A stretch of 64,000 nucleotides of DNA from Actinomadura rayongensis (GTDB lineage Bacteria > Actinomycetota > Actinomycetes > Streptosporangiales > Streptosporangiaceae). Of the stretch, positions 15,687 to 25,809 are shown in pieces. Position numbers and translations under genes: made by a program. Location: contig NZ_WUTW01000002.1 of the NCBI RefSeq assembly GCF_009831215.1, positions 434,001 to 498,000 on the forward strand. Reading direction: 5' to 3'. How positions within the stretch are numbered: the first letter of the stretch is position 1; every line of letters begins with the position of its first letter. Below the pieces are notes generated by a model. That model ran no database searches, was not told the DNA's origin, and saw nothing but the letters and a program-made list of their open reading frames with translations.

Positions 15687-18157
15687 AGGGTCGTGCGCTG
15701 CCTTGCGGGGCGCCCGGCTGCCGCGGCTATCGCCTCCAGCGAGCTGATGGGCTTGTAGGAGCCGTTCTCGGAACCGGCCATGCGGCTGATCGTCTCTTCC
15801 ATCAGCGTGCCGCCCAGATCGTTGACTCCGCCGCGCAGGACTCGGGTGCAGAGTTCGTCGCCCAGCTTCACCCAGGACGTCTGGATGTTGGGGATCGCGC
15901 CGTGGAGGAGGATGCGGGCCACCGCGTGGACGACGATGTTCTCGCGGACGGTCGGGCCGGGGCGGGCGAGGCCCGCCAGGTAGATCGGCGCGTTGTGGTG
16001 GACGAACGGGAGTAGAACGAACTCGCTGAAACCGCCCGTGCGTTCCTGGATCGAGCGCAGGAGCCGCAGGTGCGCCACCCAGTGCGACGGCTCGTCGACG
16101 TGCCCGTACATCATCGTGGACGTCGTCGGCAGGCCGATCTCGTGGGCGGTCGTGACGACCTCGACCCACTGGTCGGCGGGCAGTTTGCCCTTCGTCAGGA
16201 CCCAGCGGACGTCGTCGTCCAGGATCTCGGCGGCCGTGCCGGGGAGCGAGTCCACGCCGGCGGCCTTGGCCTCCTGCAGCCATTCGCGGATCGACAGGTT
16301 CGTCCGTGACGCGCCGTTCACGACCTCCATCGGGCTGTAAGAGTGCAGGTGGATGCCGGGCGCGCGGCGCTTCACCTCGCGCGCCAGGTCGAAGTAGGCC
16401 GTGCCGGGCAGGTCGGGGTGGATGCCGCCCTGCATGCAGACCTCGGTGGCGCCCGCCGCCCACGCCTCGTCCACACGGTCGCCGACCTGGGACAGCGACA
16501 GCGTGTAGGCGTCCGCGTCGGTGCGGCGCTGCGCGAACGCGCAGAACCGGCAGCCGGTGTAGCAGACGTTGGTGAAGTTGATGTTCCGCGTCACGACGTA
16601 GGTGACGTCGTCGCCGACCGCGTCGCGGCGCAGATCGTCGGCGACGCGGGCGAGCGCGTCGAGTTCGGGGCCGTCGGCGTGCAGCAGGGCGAGGGCCTCG
16701 TCGTCGGACAGGCCGGTCGGGTCGGTCTCGGCGCGGGCCAGGGCGGAGCGGACGTCGGCGTCGAAGCGTCGGGGCGCATCGATCCGCTCGCGCAGCGCGT
16801 CCCAGTCGCCGTAGACCGAGTCGAAATCCTCACGGCGGTCGGCGGAGCGGCCGGTCGCGTCGATCGCGACGTGCAGGTCGGTGCGGCCGGACGACGTGAA
16901 CCCGCCGTCCGGTTCCTGCCACGGACGGCCCTCGACCACGGCGTCCTCGCGGGCCAGGCCCGTCCGAGGGTCGGCGAGCGCGGCGACGTGCGCGGCCAGG
17001 CGCGGGTCCAGCCACGGCTCGCCGCGCTTCACGTACTCGGGGTAGATCGTCAGGCGTTCGCGCAGCTCGAACCCGGCGGCGGCGGTGCGCGCGGCCAGCT
17101 CGTCGATGTGCGGCCACGGACGTTCGGGGTTGACGTGGTCGGGCGTCAGCGGCGACACCCCGCCCCAGTCGTCGATCCCCGAGCGCAGCAGCAGCGCGTA
17201 CTCGTCCTCGACAAGGTTCGGCGGGGCCTGGACGCGTGCCTTCGGGCCCAGGATGAGCCGCGTCACCGCGACCGTCGCCGCCAGTTCGGCCAGCTCCGCG
17301 TCCGGCATGTTCCGCATCTTCGTGTCCGGCTTGGCGCGGAAGTTCTGGACGATGACCTCTTGGATCGCCCCGTACTCGCGCATCGTCCGGCGGATCTCGA
17401 AGATCGCGTCGGCGCGCTCCTCGATCGTCTCGCCGATCCCGATGAGGACGCCGGTCGTGAACGGGACGTTCGTGCGCCCAGCGTCCTCCAGCACCCGCAG
17501 CCGCACCGCCGGGTCCTTGTCCGGGGATCCGAAGTGCGCGCCGCCGCGCTCAGTGAAAAGCCGTGTCGCGGTCGTCTCCAGCATCATGCCCATGGACGGC
17601 GCGACGGGCTTGAGCCGCTGGAAGTCGCGCCAGGTCAGCACGCCGGGGTTGAGGTGCGGCAGCAGGCCCGTCTCCTCCAGGACGCGGATCGCCATCGCGC
17701 GCACGTAGGAGAGCGTGTCGTCGTAGCCGTGCGCGTCCAGCCACTCGCGAGCGGGTTTCCAGCGGTCCTCGGGCCGGTCGCCGAGCGTGAACAGCGCTTC
17801 CTTGCAGCCGAGCGCCGCGCCCTGCCGGGCGATCTCCAGGACCTCGTCGGGGCTCAGGTACGGGGAGTCGAGCTTGTGCGGGACGGTCGCGAACGTGCAG
17901 TAGCCGCAGCGGTCACGGCACAGGCGCGTCAGGGGAATGAAGACCTTGCGGCTGTAGGTGATGATCCCGGGCCGCCCGGCGGCTTCCAGACCGGCGTCGC
18001 GGGTGCGGGAGGCGTAGGTGAGCAGTTCGTCGAGCTGCGCGCCACGCGCGTGCAGCAGGGTCGCGGCCTCGGATCGGTCGAGCGCCTTGCCGTCGCGCGC
18101 GCGGGCCAGCGCCCGGCGCAGCGCGGACTCGGCCGGCGGCGTCCTGTTGGCGTCCAT
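15590..18157 (-). CDS. fbiC: FO synthase FbiC (CofG-CofH fusion)
   Basis: Makes the deazaflavin FO from tyrosine and 5-amino-6-ribitylamino-uracil. The 855-residue protein is the actinobacterial fusion of two radical SAM enzymes: the N-terminal CofG half has C80-x3-C84-x2-C87 (CRDRCGYC), and the C-terminal CofH half has C532-x3-C536-x2-C539 (CYTGCRFC). Each half carries its own TIM-barrel region (for example [13 protein letters not shown] and SYSPMEV in the second). It is transcribed toward fbiAB and lies only about 1.8 kb from them, with the XRE genes between. With fbiA and fbiB it covers the pathway except the guanylyltransferase step. Confidence 0.95.
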   Translation of the reverse strand: MDANRTPPAESALRRALARARDGKALDRSEAATLLHARGAQLDELLTYASRTRDAGLEAAGRPGIITYSRKVFIPLTRLCRDRCGYCTFATVPHKLDSPYLSPDEVLEIARQGAALGCKEALFTLGDRPEDRWKPAREWLDAHGYDDTLSYVRAMAIRVLEETGLLPHLNPGVLTWRDFQRLKPVAPSMGMMLETTATRLFTERGGAHFGSPDKDPAVRLRVLEDAGRTNVPFTTGVLIGIGETIEERADAIFEIRRTMREYGAIQEVIVQNFRAKPDTKMRNMPDAELAELAATVAVTRLILGPKARVQAPPNLVEDEYALLLRSGIDDWGGVSPLTPDHVNPERPWPHIDELAARTAAAGFELRERLTIYPEYVKRGEPWLDPRLAAHVAALADPRTGLAREDAVVEGRPWQEPDGGFTSSGRTDLHVAIDATGRSADRREDFDSVYGDWDALRERIDAPRRFDADVRSALARAETDPTGLSDDEALALLHADGPELDALARVADDLRRDAVGDDVTYVVTRNINFTNVCYTGCRFCAFAQRRTDADAYTLSLSQVGDRVDEAWAAGATEVCMQGGIHPDLPGTAYFDLAREVKRRAPGIHLHSYSPMEVVNGASRTNLSIREWLQEAKAAGVDSLPGTAAEILDDDVRWVLTKGKLPADQWVEVVTTAHEIGLPTTSTMMYGHVDEPSHWVAHLRLLRSIQERTGGFSEFVLLPFVHHNAPIYLAGLARPGPTVRENIVVHAVARILLHGAIPNIQTSWVKLGDELCTRVLRGGVNDLGGTLMEETISRMAGSENGSYKPISSLEAIAAAAGRPARQRTTLYGEVPEERLAASRSTDGIGNFGHPSLGLTPA

Positions 18158-18237
18158 GCGGGCACTCTATGCCAAGCGTCATATTTCGGAACGCCCGGGG
18201 AGCCCGCCTGTTCATGGCAGCCACGCCCGCGCGCGAT

Positions 18238-19185
18238 CTATTCCCCGCACCCGCGGACGAGCCCGGGCCGTGCCGTGACGAGCGCGTCCGCCGTGGTGCG
18301 CAGCGCGTCCAGCACCGCTCGCACCGACGGACGAACGTCCGCCCCCGCCCGCCGCCACAGCTCCATCCGGCGGTGCAGCGGCGCGCCCGCGATGGCCCGG
18401 ACGACCATGCCCGGCTCGTCGGCGGCGCCCGCGAGATGCGGCACGATCCCGACCGCGCCGGCCGCGCGGATCAGCCCGAAGATGACGCGCAGGTCGTTGG
18501 AGCGGTGCCGGACGTCCGGACGGAACCCGCCCAGTTCCAGGCACGCCCGCTCGACCTGCGCGGCGTGGTTCGTCGTCGCGTACGGAGCGACCCACGCCTC
18601 GGCGGCGAGGTCGGCGAGCGGGACGGGCCCCGGCGCGGCGGCCAGCGGGTGCGCGGCGGGCAGCACGATGCCCATCGGCTCGGTGATCAGCACTTCGGAG
18701 TCCAGTTCCGGCCGCTCCGCGCGCGGGAGATGCGGGTGCTCGTCGGTGAGCGCGACGTCGATCTCCTGGGACGCGACCCGGTCCAGGATCCCGTCGTCCT
18801 CCTCGTCGCGGACGTCGATCCGCAGCTCCGGGTAGGCGGCGGCGAGCCCCGGCAGCGACGGCACGACGACGTTCAGCAGCGCGGTCTGGAACCCGACGAC
18901 GCGGACCGTCCCGGCGACCCGTCCGCTCGCGGCCAGCGCCGCCTCCTCCGCGCGCTCGGCCTCGGCGAGCAGCGTCCGCGCCCGCTCGGCCAGCACCTCG
19001 CCCGCGTCGGTGAGCCGCAGCCTGCGACCGACCCGTTCGACCAGCGGCACCCCGACCTCGCGCTGGAGTTGCGCGAGTTGCTGCGACACGGCCGACGGGC
19101 TGTAGCCGAGCGCGTCGGCGACCGCGCCCGCCGTCCCCCGCAGCTTCAGTTCGCGCAGCACCCGCAGCCGGCCGAGGTCGAGCAT
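18238..19185 (-). CDS. LysR-family transcriptional regulator
   Basis: A 315-residue regulator with a winged helix-turn-helix at the N-terminus (LDLGRLRVLRELKLRGTAGAVA, in part; SPSAVSQQLAQLQREVGVPL) and a periplasmic-binding-like effector domain from about residue 90 (VRVVGFQTALLNVVVP onward). The ATG at 19185 is used; AAGGA lies about ten bases upstream. It is divergent from a small membrane-protein gene, and a 13-base palindrome lies between them, the usual arrangement for LysR control of a divergent target. The effector is unknown. Downstream on the same strand is fbiC, after about 80 bases, so readthrough into fbiC is possible. Confidence 0.88.
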   Translation of the reverse strand: MLDLGRLRVLRELKLRGTAGAVADALGYSPSAVSQQLAQLQREVGVPLVERVGRRLRLTDAGEVLAERARTLLAEAERAEEAALAASGRVAGTVRVVGFQTALLNVVVPSLPGLAAAYPELRIDVRDEEDDGILDRVASQEIDVALTDEHPHLPRAERPELDSEVLITEPMGIVLPAAHPLAAAPGPVPLADLAAEAWVAPYATTNHAAQVERACLELGGFRPDVRHRSNDLRVIFGLIRAAGAVGIVPHLAGAADEPGMVVRAIAGAPLHRRMELWRRAGADVRPSVRAVLDALRTTADALVTARPGLVRGCGE

Positions 19186-19251
19186 CGTGAAGGATTCCTT
19201 ACATGAACAGTGCAGCAATCGTCGCTGGACCTGAACGATGCGGCGATACAG

Positions 19252-19264
19252 ACTTGTAACAAGT
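19252..19264. promoter_or_regulatory. LysR-type operator candidate
   Basis: ACTTGT-A-ACAAGT is a perfect palindrome located 67 bases upstream of the LysR start and about 70 bases upstream of the divergent small gene. It fits the interrupted-dyad T-N11-A type expected for LysR regulators. Confidence 0.45.
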
Positions 19265-19331
19265 CCCGCGGGAACGTCCCCCGGACCCTTGGCCAGGGTC
19301 CACCAACACCCCAGAACCGGACGGTCCCATC

Positions 19332-19547
19332 ATGTTCACCATTCTCGCCCTCTTCCTGACGATCGCGGCGTTCGGCGCGCTCGCGTACTTCTTCGGTGCG
19401 GACTCGCGCGACGGCCGCGACTGGGCCACGAGCGAGCGCGACCGGCCGCCGGAAGAGCCCGAAGAGATCAGAACGACCGGTAGTCGCGAACTGGAAGTCG
19501 TGGACCGCGTCGCGGCGGACCCGCGCCCGACAGTTCGAGCAGCCTAG
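19332..19547 (+). CDS. small single-pass membrane protein
   Basis: 71 residues with one N-terminal hydrophobic helix (FTILALFLTIAAFGALAYFF) and a charged, Pro/Glu/Arg-rich cytoplasmic-type tail. Divergent from the LysR regulator, with the palindrome in between, so a candidate LysR target. The last 80 bases overlap the 3' end of the convergent glycosylase gene; the final ~25 residues are therefore less certain. The ribosome-binding site is weak. Function unknown. Confidence 0.55.
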   Translation: MFTILALFLTIAAFGALAYFFGADSRDGRDWATSERDRPPEEPEEIRTTGSRELEVVDRVAADPRPTVRAA

Positions 19548-20358
19548 TGACGCGGTGCCGGTGGCCGGCGTAGGGCGCGAGCAGTTCGAGCATGCCCGCG
19601 TCGTCCACCTTCCGCCCGGCGAGCGCCCAGCCGACGAGGCCGGGCAGGTGGTAGTCGCCGACCGACACCGCGTCGGCGTCGCCCACGGCGCGCTGGCGCA
19701 CCTCGGCGGCCGTCCATACGCCGACGCCCGGTAGGGACCGCAGTCGCGCCTCGGCCGGATCCTCCTCCAGCCGTGCCGCGACCCGGGCGGCCCGCACGAT
19801 CGTCCGCGCCCGGACGGCCTCCGCGCCCGACCGGTGCCATTCCCAGGACGGGATCCGCGCCCAGACGTCCGGCGGCGGGGGCACGCGCATCGCCGGAGCG
19901 CCCGGCGCGGGCGTGCCGAAACGGCGCAGCAGGTAGCGCCAGGCGCGGAACGCCTCCACGCCCAGCACCTTCTGCTCCAGGACGGCCGGGACGAGCGCCT
20001 CGAACACCCGGTTCGTCCGTCCGACCCGTAGGCCGGGGACGCGCGTCGCGACGTCGCGCAGCACGGGGTGGACGGGTTCGAAGCCGTCCGTCGAGTCCCG
20101 CGCGCCGAGCAGGTCCGGGATGTTGTCCAGCAGCCACGCCGCGCCCGGTCCCCACGCCGTCGCCCGCACCGCCGCACGGGTCTGGACGATCCGCAGAGTG
20201 CCCGGGCCGTCGGGGGTGAAGGACGCGCGCCAGATCCCGCCCGCCTCGTCCACCCGGAACGCCGGGTCGCCGTGGCCGCGCCGGTGCGGGGCCAGCACCC
20301 GGCCCACGTCCAGCGGCCAGGGCGGCGCCCACTCGCGTTCACTCCCGGTCACCGGCAC
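19468..20358 (-). CDS. DNA-3-methyladenine glycosylase II / HhH-GPD family protein
   Basis: Base-excision repair glycosylase of the AlkA-like type, 296 residues. The helix-hairpin-helix is seen as LRSLPGVGVWTAAEVRQ, followed by the catalytic Asp in SVGDYHLP; VLEQKVLGVEAFRAWRYL is the typical preceding helix. The N-terminal ~110 residues correspond to the beta domain of AlkA. It is expected to remove alkylated purines from DNA. It ends convergently with the small membrane-protein gene (80-base overlap) and starts about 64 bases from the divergent response regulator. Confidence 0.88.
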   Translation of the reverse strand: MPVTGSEREWAPPWPLDVGRVLAPHRRGHGDPAFRVDEAGGIWRASFTPDGPGTLRIVQTRAAVRATAWGPGAAWLLDNIPDLLGARDSTDGFEPVHPVLRDVATRVPGLRVGRTNRVFEALVPAVLEQKVLGVEAFRAWRYLLRRFGTPAPGAPAMRVPPPPDVWARIPSWEWHRSGAEAVRARTIVRAARVAARLEEDPAEARLRSLPGVGVWTAAEVRQRAVGDADAVSVGDYHLPGLVGWALAGRKVDDAGMLELLAPYAGHRHRVTRLLELSGAGPPRRGPRLPVRDYRSF

Positions 20359-20422
20359 AGGTTACGCGGAGCTGACGAATCGTCCGCGATTCTGGGGGCA
20401 CGGGAACGATCGGAGGCCGGAC

Positions 20423-21076
20423 ATGCGCGTCCTGGTGGTGGAGGACGAACGGCTGCTCGCCGACGCGATCGCGGAATGGCTGCGGCGCGAGGCGCTGGCG
20501 GTGGACGTCGCGCTCGACGGCGACCGCGCGCTGGAACGGCTCGCGGTGGACGACTACGACGTCGTCGTGCTGGACCGGGATCTACCGGTCGTCCACGGCG
20601 ACGACGTGTGCCGGTCCATCGTCGCGTCCGGGGCGCGGACGCGGGTGTTGATGCTGACGGCGGCGTCGGCCGTGCGGGACCGCGTGGCCGGGCTCGGGAT
20701 CGGCGCCGACGACTATCTGTCCAAGCCGTTCGCGTTCGCGGAGCTGTCAGCCCGTGTCCACGCCCTGCTGCGTCGCGCGGTGCCCGCCGCGCCGCCGGTG
20801 TTGCGGCGCGACGGGCTGACCGTGGACGTCGCGCGCCGGGAGGTGCGCCGGGACGACCGGATCGTCCCGCTCGGGAACCGTGAGTTCGCGGTGCTGACCG
20901 AGCTGCTGCGCGCGGACGGCGCCGTCGTCTCCGCCGAGGACCTGCTGGAACGGGTGTGGGACGAGAACATCGACCCGTTCACCAACATCGTCCGGATGAC
21001 GGTGATGAAGCTGCGGCGCAAGCTCGGCGACCCGCCCCTCGTGGTGACCGTCCCGGGGGCGGGCTACCGGATCTAG
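20423..21076 (+). CDS. OmpR/PhoB-family response regulator
   Basis: 217 residues. The receiver domain has the acidic pair Glu7-Asp8, phosphoacceptor Asp51 (VVVLDRDLP) and Lys101 (YLSKPF). The C-terminal winged helix includes REFAVLTELLRADGAVVSAEDLL and RMTVMKLRRKLG. GGAGG six bases upstream of the ATG fixes the start. The gene is tail-to-tail with the exporter operon, whose stop shares a CTAG with it. The best partner is the sensor kinase at 24.6-25.8 kb, on the same strand beyond the operon. It may control that operon. Confidence 0.92.
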   Translation: MRVLVVEDERLLADAIAEWLRREALAVDVALDGDRALERLAVDDYDVVVLDRDLPVVHGDDVCRSIVASGARTRVLMLTAASAVRDRVAGLGIGADDYLSKPFAFAELSARVHALLRRAVPAAPPVLRRDGLTVDVARREVRRDDRIVPLGNREFAVLTELLRADGAVVSAEDLLERVWDENIDPFTNIVRMTVMKLRRKLGDPPLVVTVPGAGYRI

Positions 21077-22260
21077 GCGGCGAGCGCGACGGTCGGCGAG
21101 ACGCGGGAGGCTCGCGCCGCCGGGTACAGGCCCGCGACCGTCCCGACGAGCAGGGTCGCGGCGAGCGCACCGGCGGGCACCCACCAGGGCAGTGTGACCG
21201 GGATGTCCCGTGCGACCGCGTACCCGGCGGTGACCAGCGCGCCGAGTCCCGCGCCGGCCACGCCGCCGAGCGTCGACAGCAGCAGCGACTCGGTGAGGAA
21301 CTGCGTCCGGATCTGCCCGCGCGTGGCGCCGAGCGACCGGCGCAGGCCGATCTCGCGGCGCCGCTCCAGTACCGAGATCACCATCGTGTTGGCGACGCCG
21401 ATGCCGCCGACGAGCAGCGCGACGACGCCGAGGCCGAGCAGCGTTCCGGTGAACGCCTTGTCGGCGGCGGCGCGGGCGGCGAGCGCGTCGGACGGGCGGC
21501 TCACGTCCACCTGCTCGGGGTGTTCGGGGTCGATCGTGCCCGCGAGGACCGCCCGGACGGCCTCGACCGTCTCCGGCGTGGACCGCTCGTAGATCGTGGT
21601 GGGCGCGCCGTCGAAGCCGAGGCGGTCGCGGGCCGTCTGCCAGCCGACCAGCGCGGACCGCTCGATGTCGGGCGCGAGCGGCGCGGGGCCGAGGATCCCG
21701 GTGACGGTGTACCAGCGGTCGTCGATCCACACGGGCGTCCCGGCCTCCTGCACGCCGAGCCGGTCGGCGGCGACCGAGCCGAGCACCACCGCCGGGTAGC
21801 GGGCCGTGGCGGCGTTGAGCCAGGCGCCGCTGACGACCGTCACGTCCAGCGTGCGCAGCAGGTCGGGAGTAGCGGCGCTGACGCCGACGCCGCCGGTCTC
21901 GGTCGCGGGGATCTTGTCGGTGCGGCGGATCGACGCGTCCGTGGCGCCGACCGCGCCGACCGTCTTCACCCCGTCCACGGCCCGCGTCATCTCCACCGAG
22001 CGCTCCGGCAGCGAGACCTTGCCGCCGAGGAGACTGTTCCCCGGCGACGCGGTGAGCAGGTTGGTACCGAGCCGGTCCAGTTCGGCGAGCAGGTCCGCCC
22101 GGTTGGACGAGGAGATCCCGAGCACGGCCACCATCGTCGCGATCCCGATCGCGATGCCGAGCGCGGACAGCACGGCCCGCAGCGGCCGGGTCCGCAGCCC
22201 GGTGGCGCCGACGCGCAGCGTGTCGCGCGTGCTCAGCCGCGCGGGCGTGTACGTCGTCAT
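21073..22260 (-). CDS. MacB/FtsX-type ABC transporter permease
   Basis: 395-residue permease with one N-terminal transmembrane helix ([21 protein letters not shown]), a ~210-residue extracellular MacB-PCD-like domain and three C-terminal helices. The conserved [20 protein letters not shown] coupling region lies before the second helix. Such proteins transmit ATP hydrolysis as mechanical movement rather than moving substrate through the membrane. Start and stop overlap its neighbours (ATGA with the ATPase). It forms an exporter with the next two genes. Confidence 0.9.
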   Translation of the reverse strand: MTTYTPARLSTRDTLRVGATGLRTRPLRAVLSALGIAIGIATMVAVLGISSSNRADLLAELDRLGTNLLTASPGNSLLGGKVSLPERSVEMTRAVDGVKTVGAVGATDASIRRTDKIPATETGGVGVSAATPDLLRTLDVTVVSGAWLNAATARYPAVVLGSVAADRLGVQEAGTPVWIDDRWYTVTGILGPAPLAPDIERSALVGWQTARDRLGFDGAPTTIYERSTPETVEAVRAVLAGTIDPEHPEQVDVSRPSDALAARAAADKAFTGTLLGLGVVALLVGGIGVANTMVISVLERRREIGLRRSLGATRGQIRTQFLTESLLLSTLGGVAGAGLGALVTAGYAVARDIPVTLPWWVPAGALAATLLVGTVAGLYPAARASRVSPTVALAA

Positions 22261-22928
22261 GGCCTGCCTCCGCTGACCTCGCCGTCGCGGACGCCGATGC
22301 GGCGCGGCACGCTCGCCGCGACCTCGGTGTCGTGCGTGATGATCACGACGGTCGTCCCGGCGGCGTTCAGCTCGGTGAGCAGCGCCAGCACGCCGTTCCC
22401 GGACGCGGTGTCGAGGTTCCCGGTCGGCTCGTCGGCCAGCAGCAGGCGCGGGTCGCCGACCACCGCCCGCGCGACCGCGACACGCTGCCGTTCCCCGCCC
22501 GACAGCTCGTTCGGACGGTGTCTCAGCCGGTGCCCGAGCCCGACCCGCTCCAACGCGACGGCGGCCCGGCGACGCCGCGTCCGCAGGTCCACGCCGGAGT
22601 AGAGCAGGCCGTCGGCGACGTTGTCGACGCAGCTCACGCCATCGGACAGATGGAACTGCTGGAACACGAACCCGATGAGCCGTGCCCGCAGCGCCGACAG
22701 CTCACGGTCGCCGAGCGCGTTCACGTCCTGCCCGGCGATGCGGACGGTCCCGGTCGTCGGACGGTCCAGCGTCCCGGCCAGGTTCAGCAGCGTCGACTTC
22801 CCCGATCCCGACGGACCCACGATCGCGACCAGTTCGCCCTCCGCGATCTCCAGCGACACGGCGCGCAGCGCCGCGACTCCGCCGGGGTACTCCTTGCCGA
22901 CCCCGGACAGCTCCACGATCGGCGTCAT
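22257..22928 (-). CDS. MacB/LolD-type ABC transporter ATPase
   Basis: 223 residues with Walker [10 protein letters not shown] (about 36-44), Q-loop FVFQQFHL, signature [14 protein letters not shown], Walker [13 protein letters not shown] and the H-loop VVIITHD. This is the LolD/MacB subfamily serving FtsX-like permeases. ATGA overlaps on both sides couple it to the permease and the membrane-fusion protein. Confidence 0.95.
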   Translation of the reverse strand: MTPIVELSGVGKEYPGGVAALRAVSLEIAEGELVAIVGPSGSGKSTLLNLAGTLDRPTTGTVRIAGQDVNALGDRELSALRARLIGFVFQQFHLSDGVSCVDNVADGLLYSGVDLRTRRRRAAVALERVGLGHRLRHRPNELSGGERQRVAVARAVVGDPRLLLADEPTGNLDTASGNGVLALLTELNAAGTTVVIITHDTEVAASVPRRIGVRDGEVSGGRP

Positions 22929-23995
22929 CGCGCGGGCACCCCGACCTTCGTCCCGGCCACCAGGCCCGCGCCGCGGACCTCCACGCGCGTGTCGCCGTAC
23001 AGACCCGTCTCGACGGGGACGAGCCGGACCGTCCCGCCGGACACGACCTGCACCGCGTAGCCGCCCTCGCGCCGCGCGACCAGCGCCTCCAGCGGCACCG
23101 ACAGCACGTCGCGATGCCGTTCGCTCTCCAGCTCGACGCTCACCGGGGCCTGGTCGAGGCGGCCCGCGTCCTTCGGGCGGTCCAGGACGACGTTCACCTC
23201 GATCGTCGCCTTCGTGTCGCTCGTCTGGCCGTTCGCCGACGCGGGCGCGGTGGCGACCGTGCCGACCGCGCTGATCCGGCCCGGGACCGTCTTGTTCCCA
23301 GGCAGCTCAACGCTCACCTTCGCGCCCTTGCGGGCCATGCTCTGGTCGGCGGCGTCCAGGTCGATCCGGACGAGCCGGTCGGTGCCCGTCGTCATCAGCA
23401 CCGGCTGGCCGTCGCCGAGCCGCCCGCCGACCGGGACGGGCAGGGCCGTGACCCGCACCGCACCCGGCGCGAACGCGATCTGCGCGCCGTCGATCTGGCC
23501 GGTCTCGGGGAGGTCCCGGTCGTCCTGCCAGCGCTCGACCGCGTCGGCCGTGTCGGCCGTGAAGTGGTCGTCCACGGTGAATCCGCCGTAGCCGAGTGCC
23601 TTGAGGTTGCGTTCGAGCTGACGGACGTCCCGGCCGTCCGCGACGCCCGCGTACAGCGGCCGGTAGACCGGTTCCGCGCCGTACATCAGCGTGACGGGCT
23701 TGCCGTTGAGGTCGTACAGCGTGTGCCCGCGCCGCACGGTCGCGCCCTCGGCGGGCAGCCAGGTGATCTTCCCGGACGCCCCGGCCGTCAGCTTCACCTC
23801 GTCGCCGTAGCCGAGCGTGCCGTCCACGGTCTCAGTGTCGACCAGGTCGCCGCGTTCGACGGTCGCCGTGGCCTTCGGCAGCCGTGCCGGTTTCGTGTCG
23901 TCGTCCTCGCCGCCGGCCAGGGACGCGGCCGTGAGCGCGCCCGCCGCGAGGACCGCCGCCACGGCGCCGCCCGCGACGGCCATCCGCCGTCTCAT
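22925..23995 (-). CDS. membrane-fusion protein with peptidoglycan-binding domain
   Basis: 356-residue HlyD/MacA-like periplasmic adaptor adapted to Gram-positive envelopes. An N-terminal signal-anchor (about 5-27) is followed by a lipoyl/hairpin part. A peptidoglycan-binding domain-1 ([17 protein letters not shown], then [18 protein letters not shown]) sits about residues 115-165, and beta-barrel segments follow. The peptidoglycan-binding insertion is typical of actinobacterial and Firmicute MacA homologues. The ATG at 23995 overlaps the stop of the lipoprotein gene (ATGA). Substrate of the exporter unknown; antimicrobial peptide or lipid traffic are possibilities. Confidence 0.88.
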   Translation of the reverse strand: MRRRMAVAGGAVAAVLAAGALTAASLAGGEDDDTKPARLPKATATVERGDLVDTETVDGTLGYGDEVKLTAGASGKITWLPAEGATVRRGHTLYDLNGKPVTLMYGAEPVYRPLYAGVADGRDVRQLERNLKALGYGGFTVDDHFTADTADAVERWQDDRDLPETGQIDGAQIAFAPGAVRVTALPVPVGGRLGDGQPVLMTTGTDRLVRIDLDAADQSMARKGAKVSVELPGNKTVPGRISAVGTVATAPASANGQTSDTKATIEVNVVLDRPKDAGRLDQAPVSVELESERHRDVLSVPLEALVARREGGYAVQVVSGGTVRLVPVETGLYGDTRVEVRGAGLVAGTKVGVPAR

Positions 23996-24462
23996 CGGCC
24001 GCCCCCGCGCAGCGCGTCCAGCGTGCCCTTGCACTTGTCGGCCGCCGCCTTGAAGCGCGGCGAGTCGCGGTCGACGGACCCGAGGTCGGGCTGACCGTTC
24101 TTCGGATCGGGCACGTCCACGCCGTTGGTGCGCATGCAGCGGGCGAACTTCAGCAGCGCGTCCTGCGCCTCGGGGCTCTTGAGCCGGTCCAGGACGCCTG
24201 CCGGAAGCTTGTCCTGGCACTGCGTCAGCGCCTTGGTGTCACGCAGCTTCGCCCGGGCCGCGTCCGACATCCAGTTCCCGACGTTCTGGCCGGGCTTGGG
24301 GTCGGGGACGTCCACGCCGTGCTGCCGCAGGCACTGGGCGAACGCCACGAACTGATCGTTCCCGGATGGCGTGGACCCGCCGCCCGCCTTGTCGTCCGAT
24401 CCGCCGCACGCCGTCAGCGACAGCGCCGCCGCGACCGTCACGACCAAAGCTCTCCCCATCAT
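23992..24462 (-). CDS. lipoprotein with two internal repeats
   Basis: 156 residues. The signal peptide ends in the lipobox LTAC, lipid-modified Cys19. The mature part contains two related units: FVAFAQCLRQHGVDVPDPK (about 38-56) and LLKFARCMRTNGVDVPDPK (about 105-123), each with a Cys and a conserved GVDVPDPK, each followed by an Asp/Lys/Ala-rich helical stretch. Small actinobacterial lipoproteins with a CMRxxGV-PDP repeat are common, function unknown. It leads the exporter operon and could be the substrate-binding or sensing part. A GGAGGAG lies six bases before the ATG. Confidence 0.85.
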   Translation of the reverse strand: MMGRALVVTVAAALSLTACGGSDDKAGGGSTPSGNDQFVAFAQCLRQHGVDVPDPKPGQNVGNWMSDAARAKLRDTKALTQCQDKLPAGVLDRLKSPEAQDALLKFARCMRTNGVDVPDPKNGQPDLGSVDRDSPRFKAAADKCKGTLDALRGGGR

Positions 24463-24570
24463 CGCGATCTCCTCCGTGTCGGTGGACGGGAGTAGATCGG
24501 CCGCGCGGTAACCACGGCATAACCCGGACGTTTACGCCCAGGTGACGGGCGAGACACCACGCTGGGCCGC

Positions 24571-25809
24571 ATGCGTTTCGCGACCCGGGCCAAGACCGCC
24601 CTGCTGCGCCACTGGACGATGCGGGCCAGGCTCACCGCCCTGTACGCGGGGACGTTCCTGCTCGCGGGCGGCCTCCTGCTCGGCGTGACGTACGTGCTGG
24701 TCCAGCAGCGCCTGGACCGGCAGTCGGGCGTCTCCGAGCGGGAGCGCGCCGCCCTGCTCAAAAACCCGATGTTCCAGCGGGCCGCCGCCACCAGGCTGAC
24801 GATGCCGGACGGCCGTGCGGTCACCCTCAGCGAGGTCGCCGCGAGCCTTGAGGCCCAGCAGGAGCGCTACCGCCGCGAGACGATGACGTCGCTGCTCACG
24901 CAGGGCGGCGTGGCGCTCGCCGGGACGGGCCTGATCGGGACGGTGTTCGGCTGGCTGCTCGCCGGGCGTGGGCTGCGGCCCGTCCATCGCATCACCGAGA
25001 CCGCCCGGCGGATCGCGGCGGGCGCGGACCGGGGCCTGCACGAGCGCATCGGCCTGAACGGCCCGCCGGACGAGATCAAGAAGCTCGCCGACACGTTCGA
25101 CCTCATGCTGGAACGTCTGGACCGATCCTTCGACGGGCAGCGCCGCTTCATCGCCGGCGCGTCCCACGAGATGCGCACCCCGCTCGCGGTCAACCGGGCG
25201 CTGATCGAGGTGGCCGTCACCCGGCCCGGCGTGTCCGCCGACGCCCGCGAGCTGGGCGCGACGCTGCTGGAGATCAACACCCGGCACGAACGGCTCATCG
25301 ACGGTCTGCTCGTCCTCGCCGACGCGCGCAACGAGCCTGCCGAGCTGTCCCCCGTCGACCTCGCCGAGCTGGCCGGCAGCGTTCTCGCCGACGCCACCGA
25401 CGACGCCGGCCGGCGCGACGTCGAGGTCCAGCCCGGCGACCTGCGTGCGGCGCCCGTCACCGGCGACCCCTACCTGCTGGAACGGCTCGTGCAGAACCTC
25501 GCGGAGAACGCCGTCCGGCACAACCGGCCGGGCGGGACGATCACCGCCCGCACCGCGACCGACGGGGACCGCGCCGTCCTGGAGATCTCCAACACCGGCC
25601 CGGTCGTCCACGGCCATCAGACCGAGACGCTGTTCCAGCCGTTCCGGCGGCTCGGCGACCGGCGGACGGGCGGGGACCGCGGGTTCGGGCTCGGACTGTC
25701 GATCGTCCGGGCCATCGCCGGGTCGCACGGCGGCACGGCCACCGCGACGCCGCGCGCCGGCGGCGGCCTCACCGTGACCGTGACGCTGCCCGCGCGGCGT
25801 CCCGGCTAA
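24571..25809 (+). CDS. sensor histidine kinase
   Basis: 412-residue membrane kinase. Two transmembrane helices (about 20-42 and 112-132) bracket a short ~65-residue extracytoplasmic loop. A HAMP domain follows, then the dimerisation domain with the phosphoacceptor in GASHEMRTPLAV (His199), the N-box NLAENAVRHN and the G-box RGFGLGLSIV. It is divergent from the lipoprotein/exporter operon. The orphan-looking response regulator at 20.4 kb lies on the other side of that operon, so the pair most likely forms a split two-component system sensing envelope stress or the exporter substrate. Confidence 0.93.
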   Translation: MRFATRAKTALLRHWTMRARLTALYAGTFLLAGGLLLGVTYVLVQQRLDRQSGVSERERAALLKNPMFQRAAATRLTMPDGRAVTLSEVAASLEAQQERYRRETMTSLLTQGGVALAGTGLIGTVFGWLLAGRGLRPVHRITETARRIAAGADRGLHERIGLNGPPDEIKKLADTFDLMLERLDRSFDGQRRFIAGASHEMRTPLAVNRALIEVAVTRPGVSADARELGATLLEINTRHERLIDGLLVLADARNEPAELSPVDLAELAGSVLADATDDAGRRDVEVQPGDLRAAPVTGDPYLLERLVQNLAENAVRHNRPGGTITARTATDGDRAVLEISNTGPVVHGHQTETLFQPFRRLGDRRTGGDRGFGLGLSIVRAIAGSHGGTATATPRAGGGLTVTVTLPARRPG

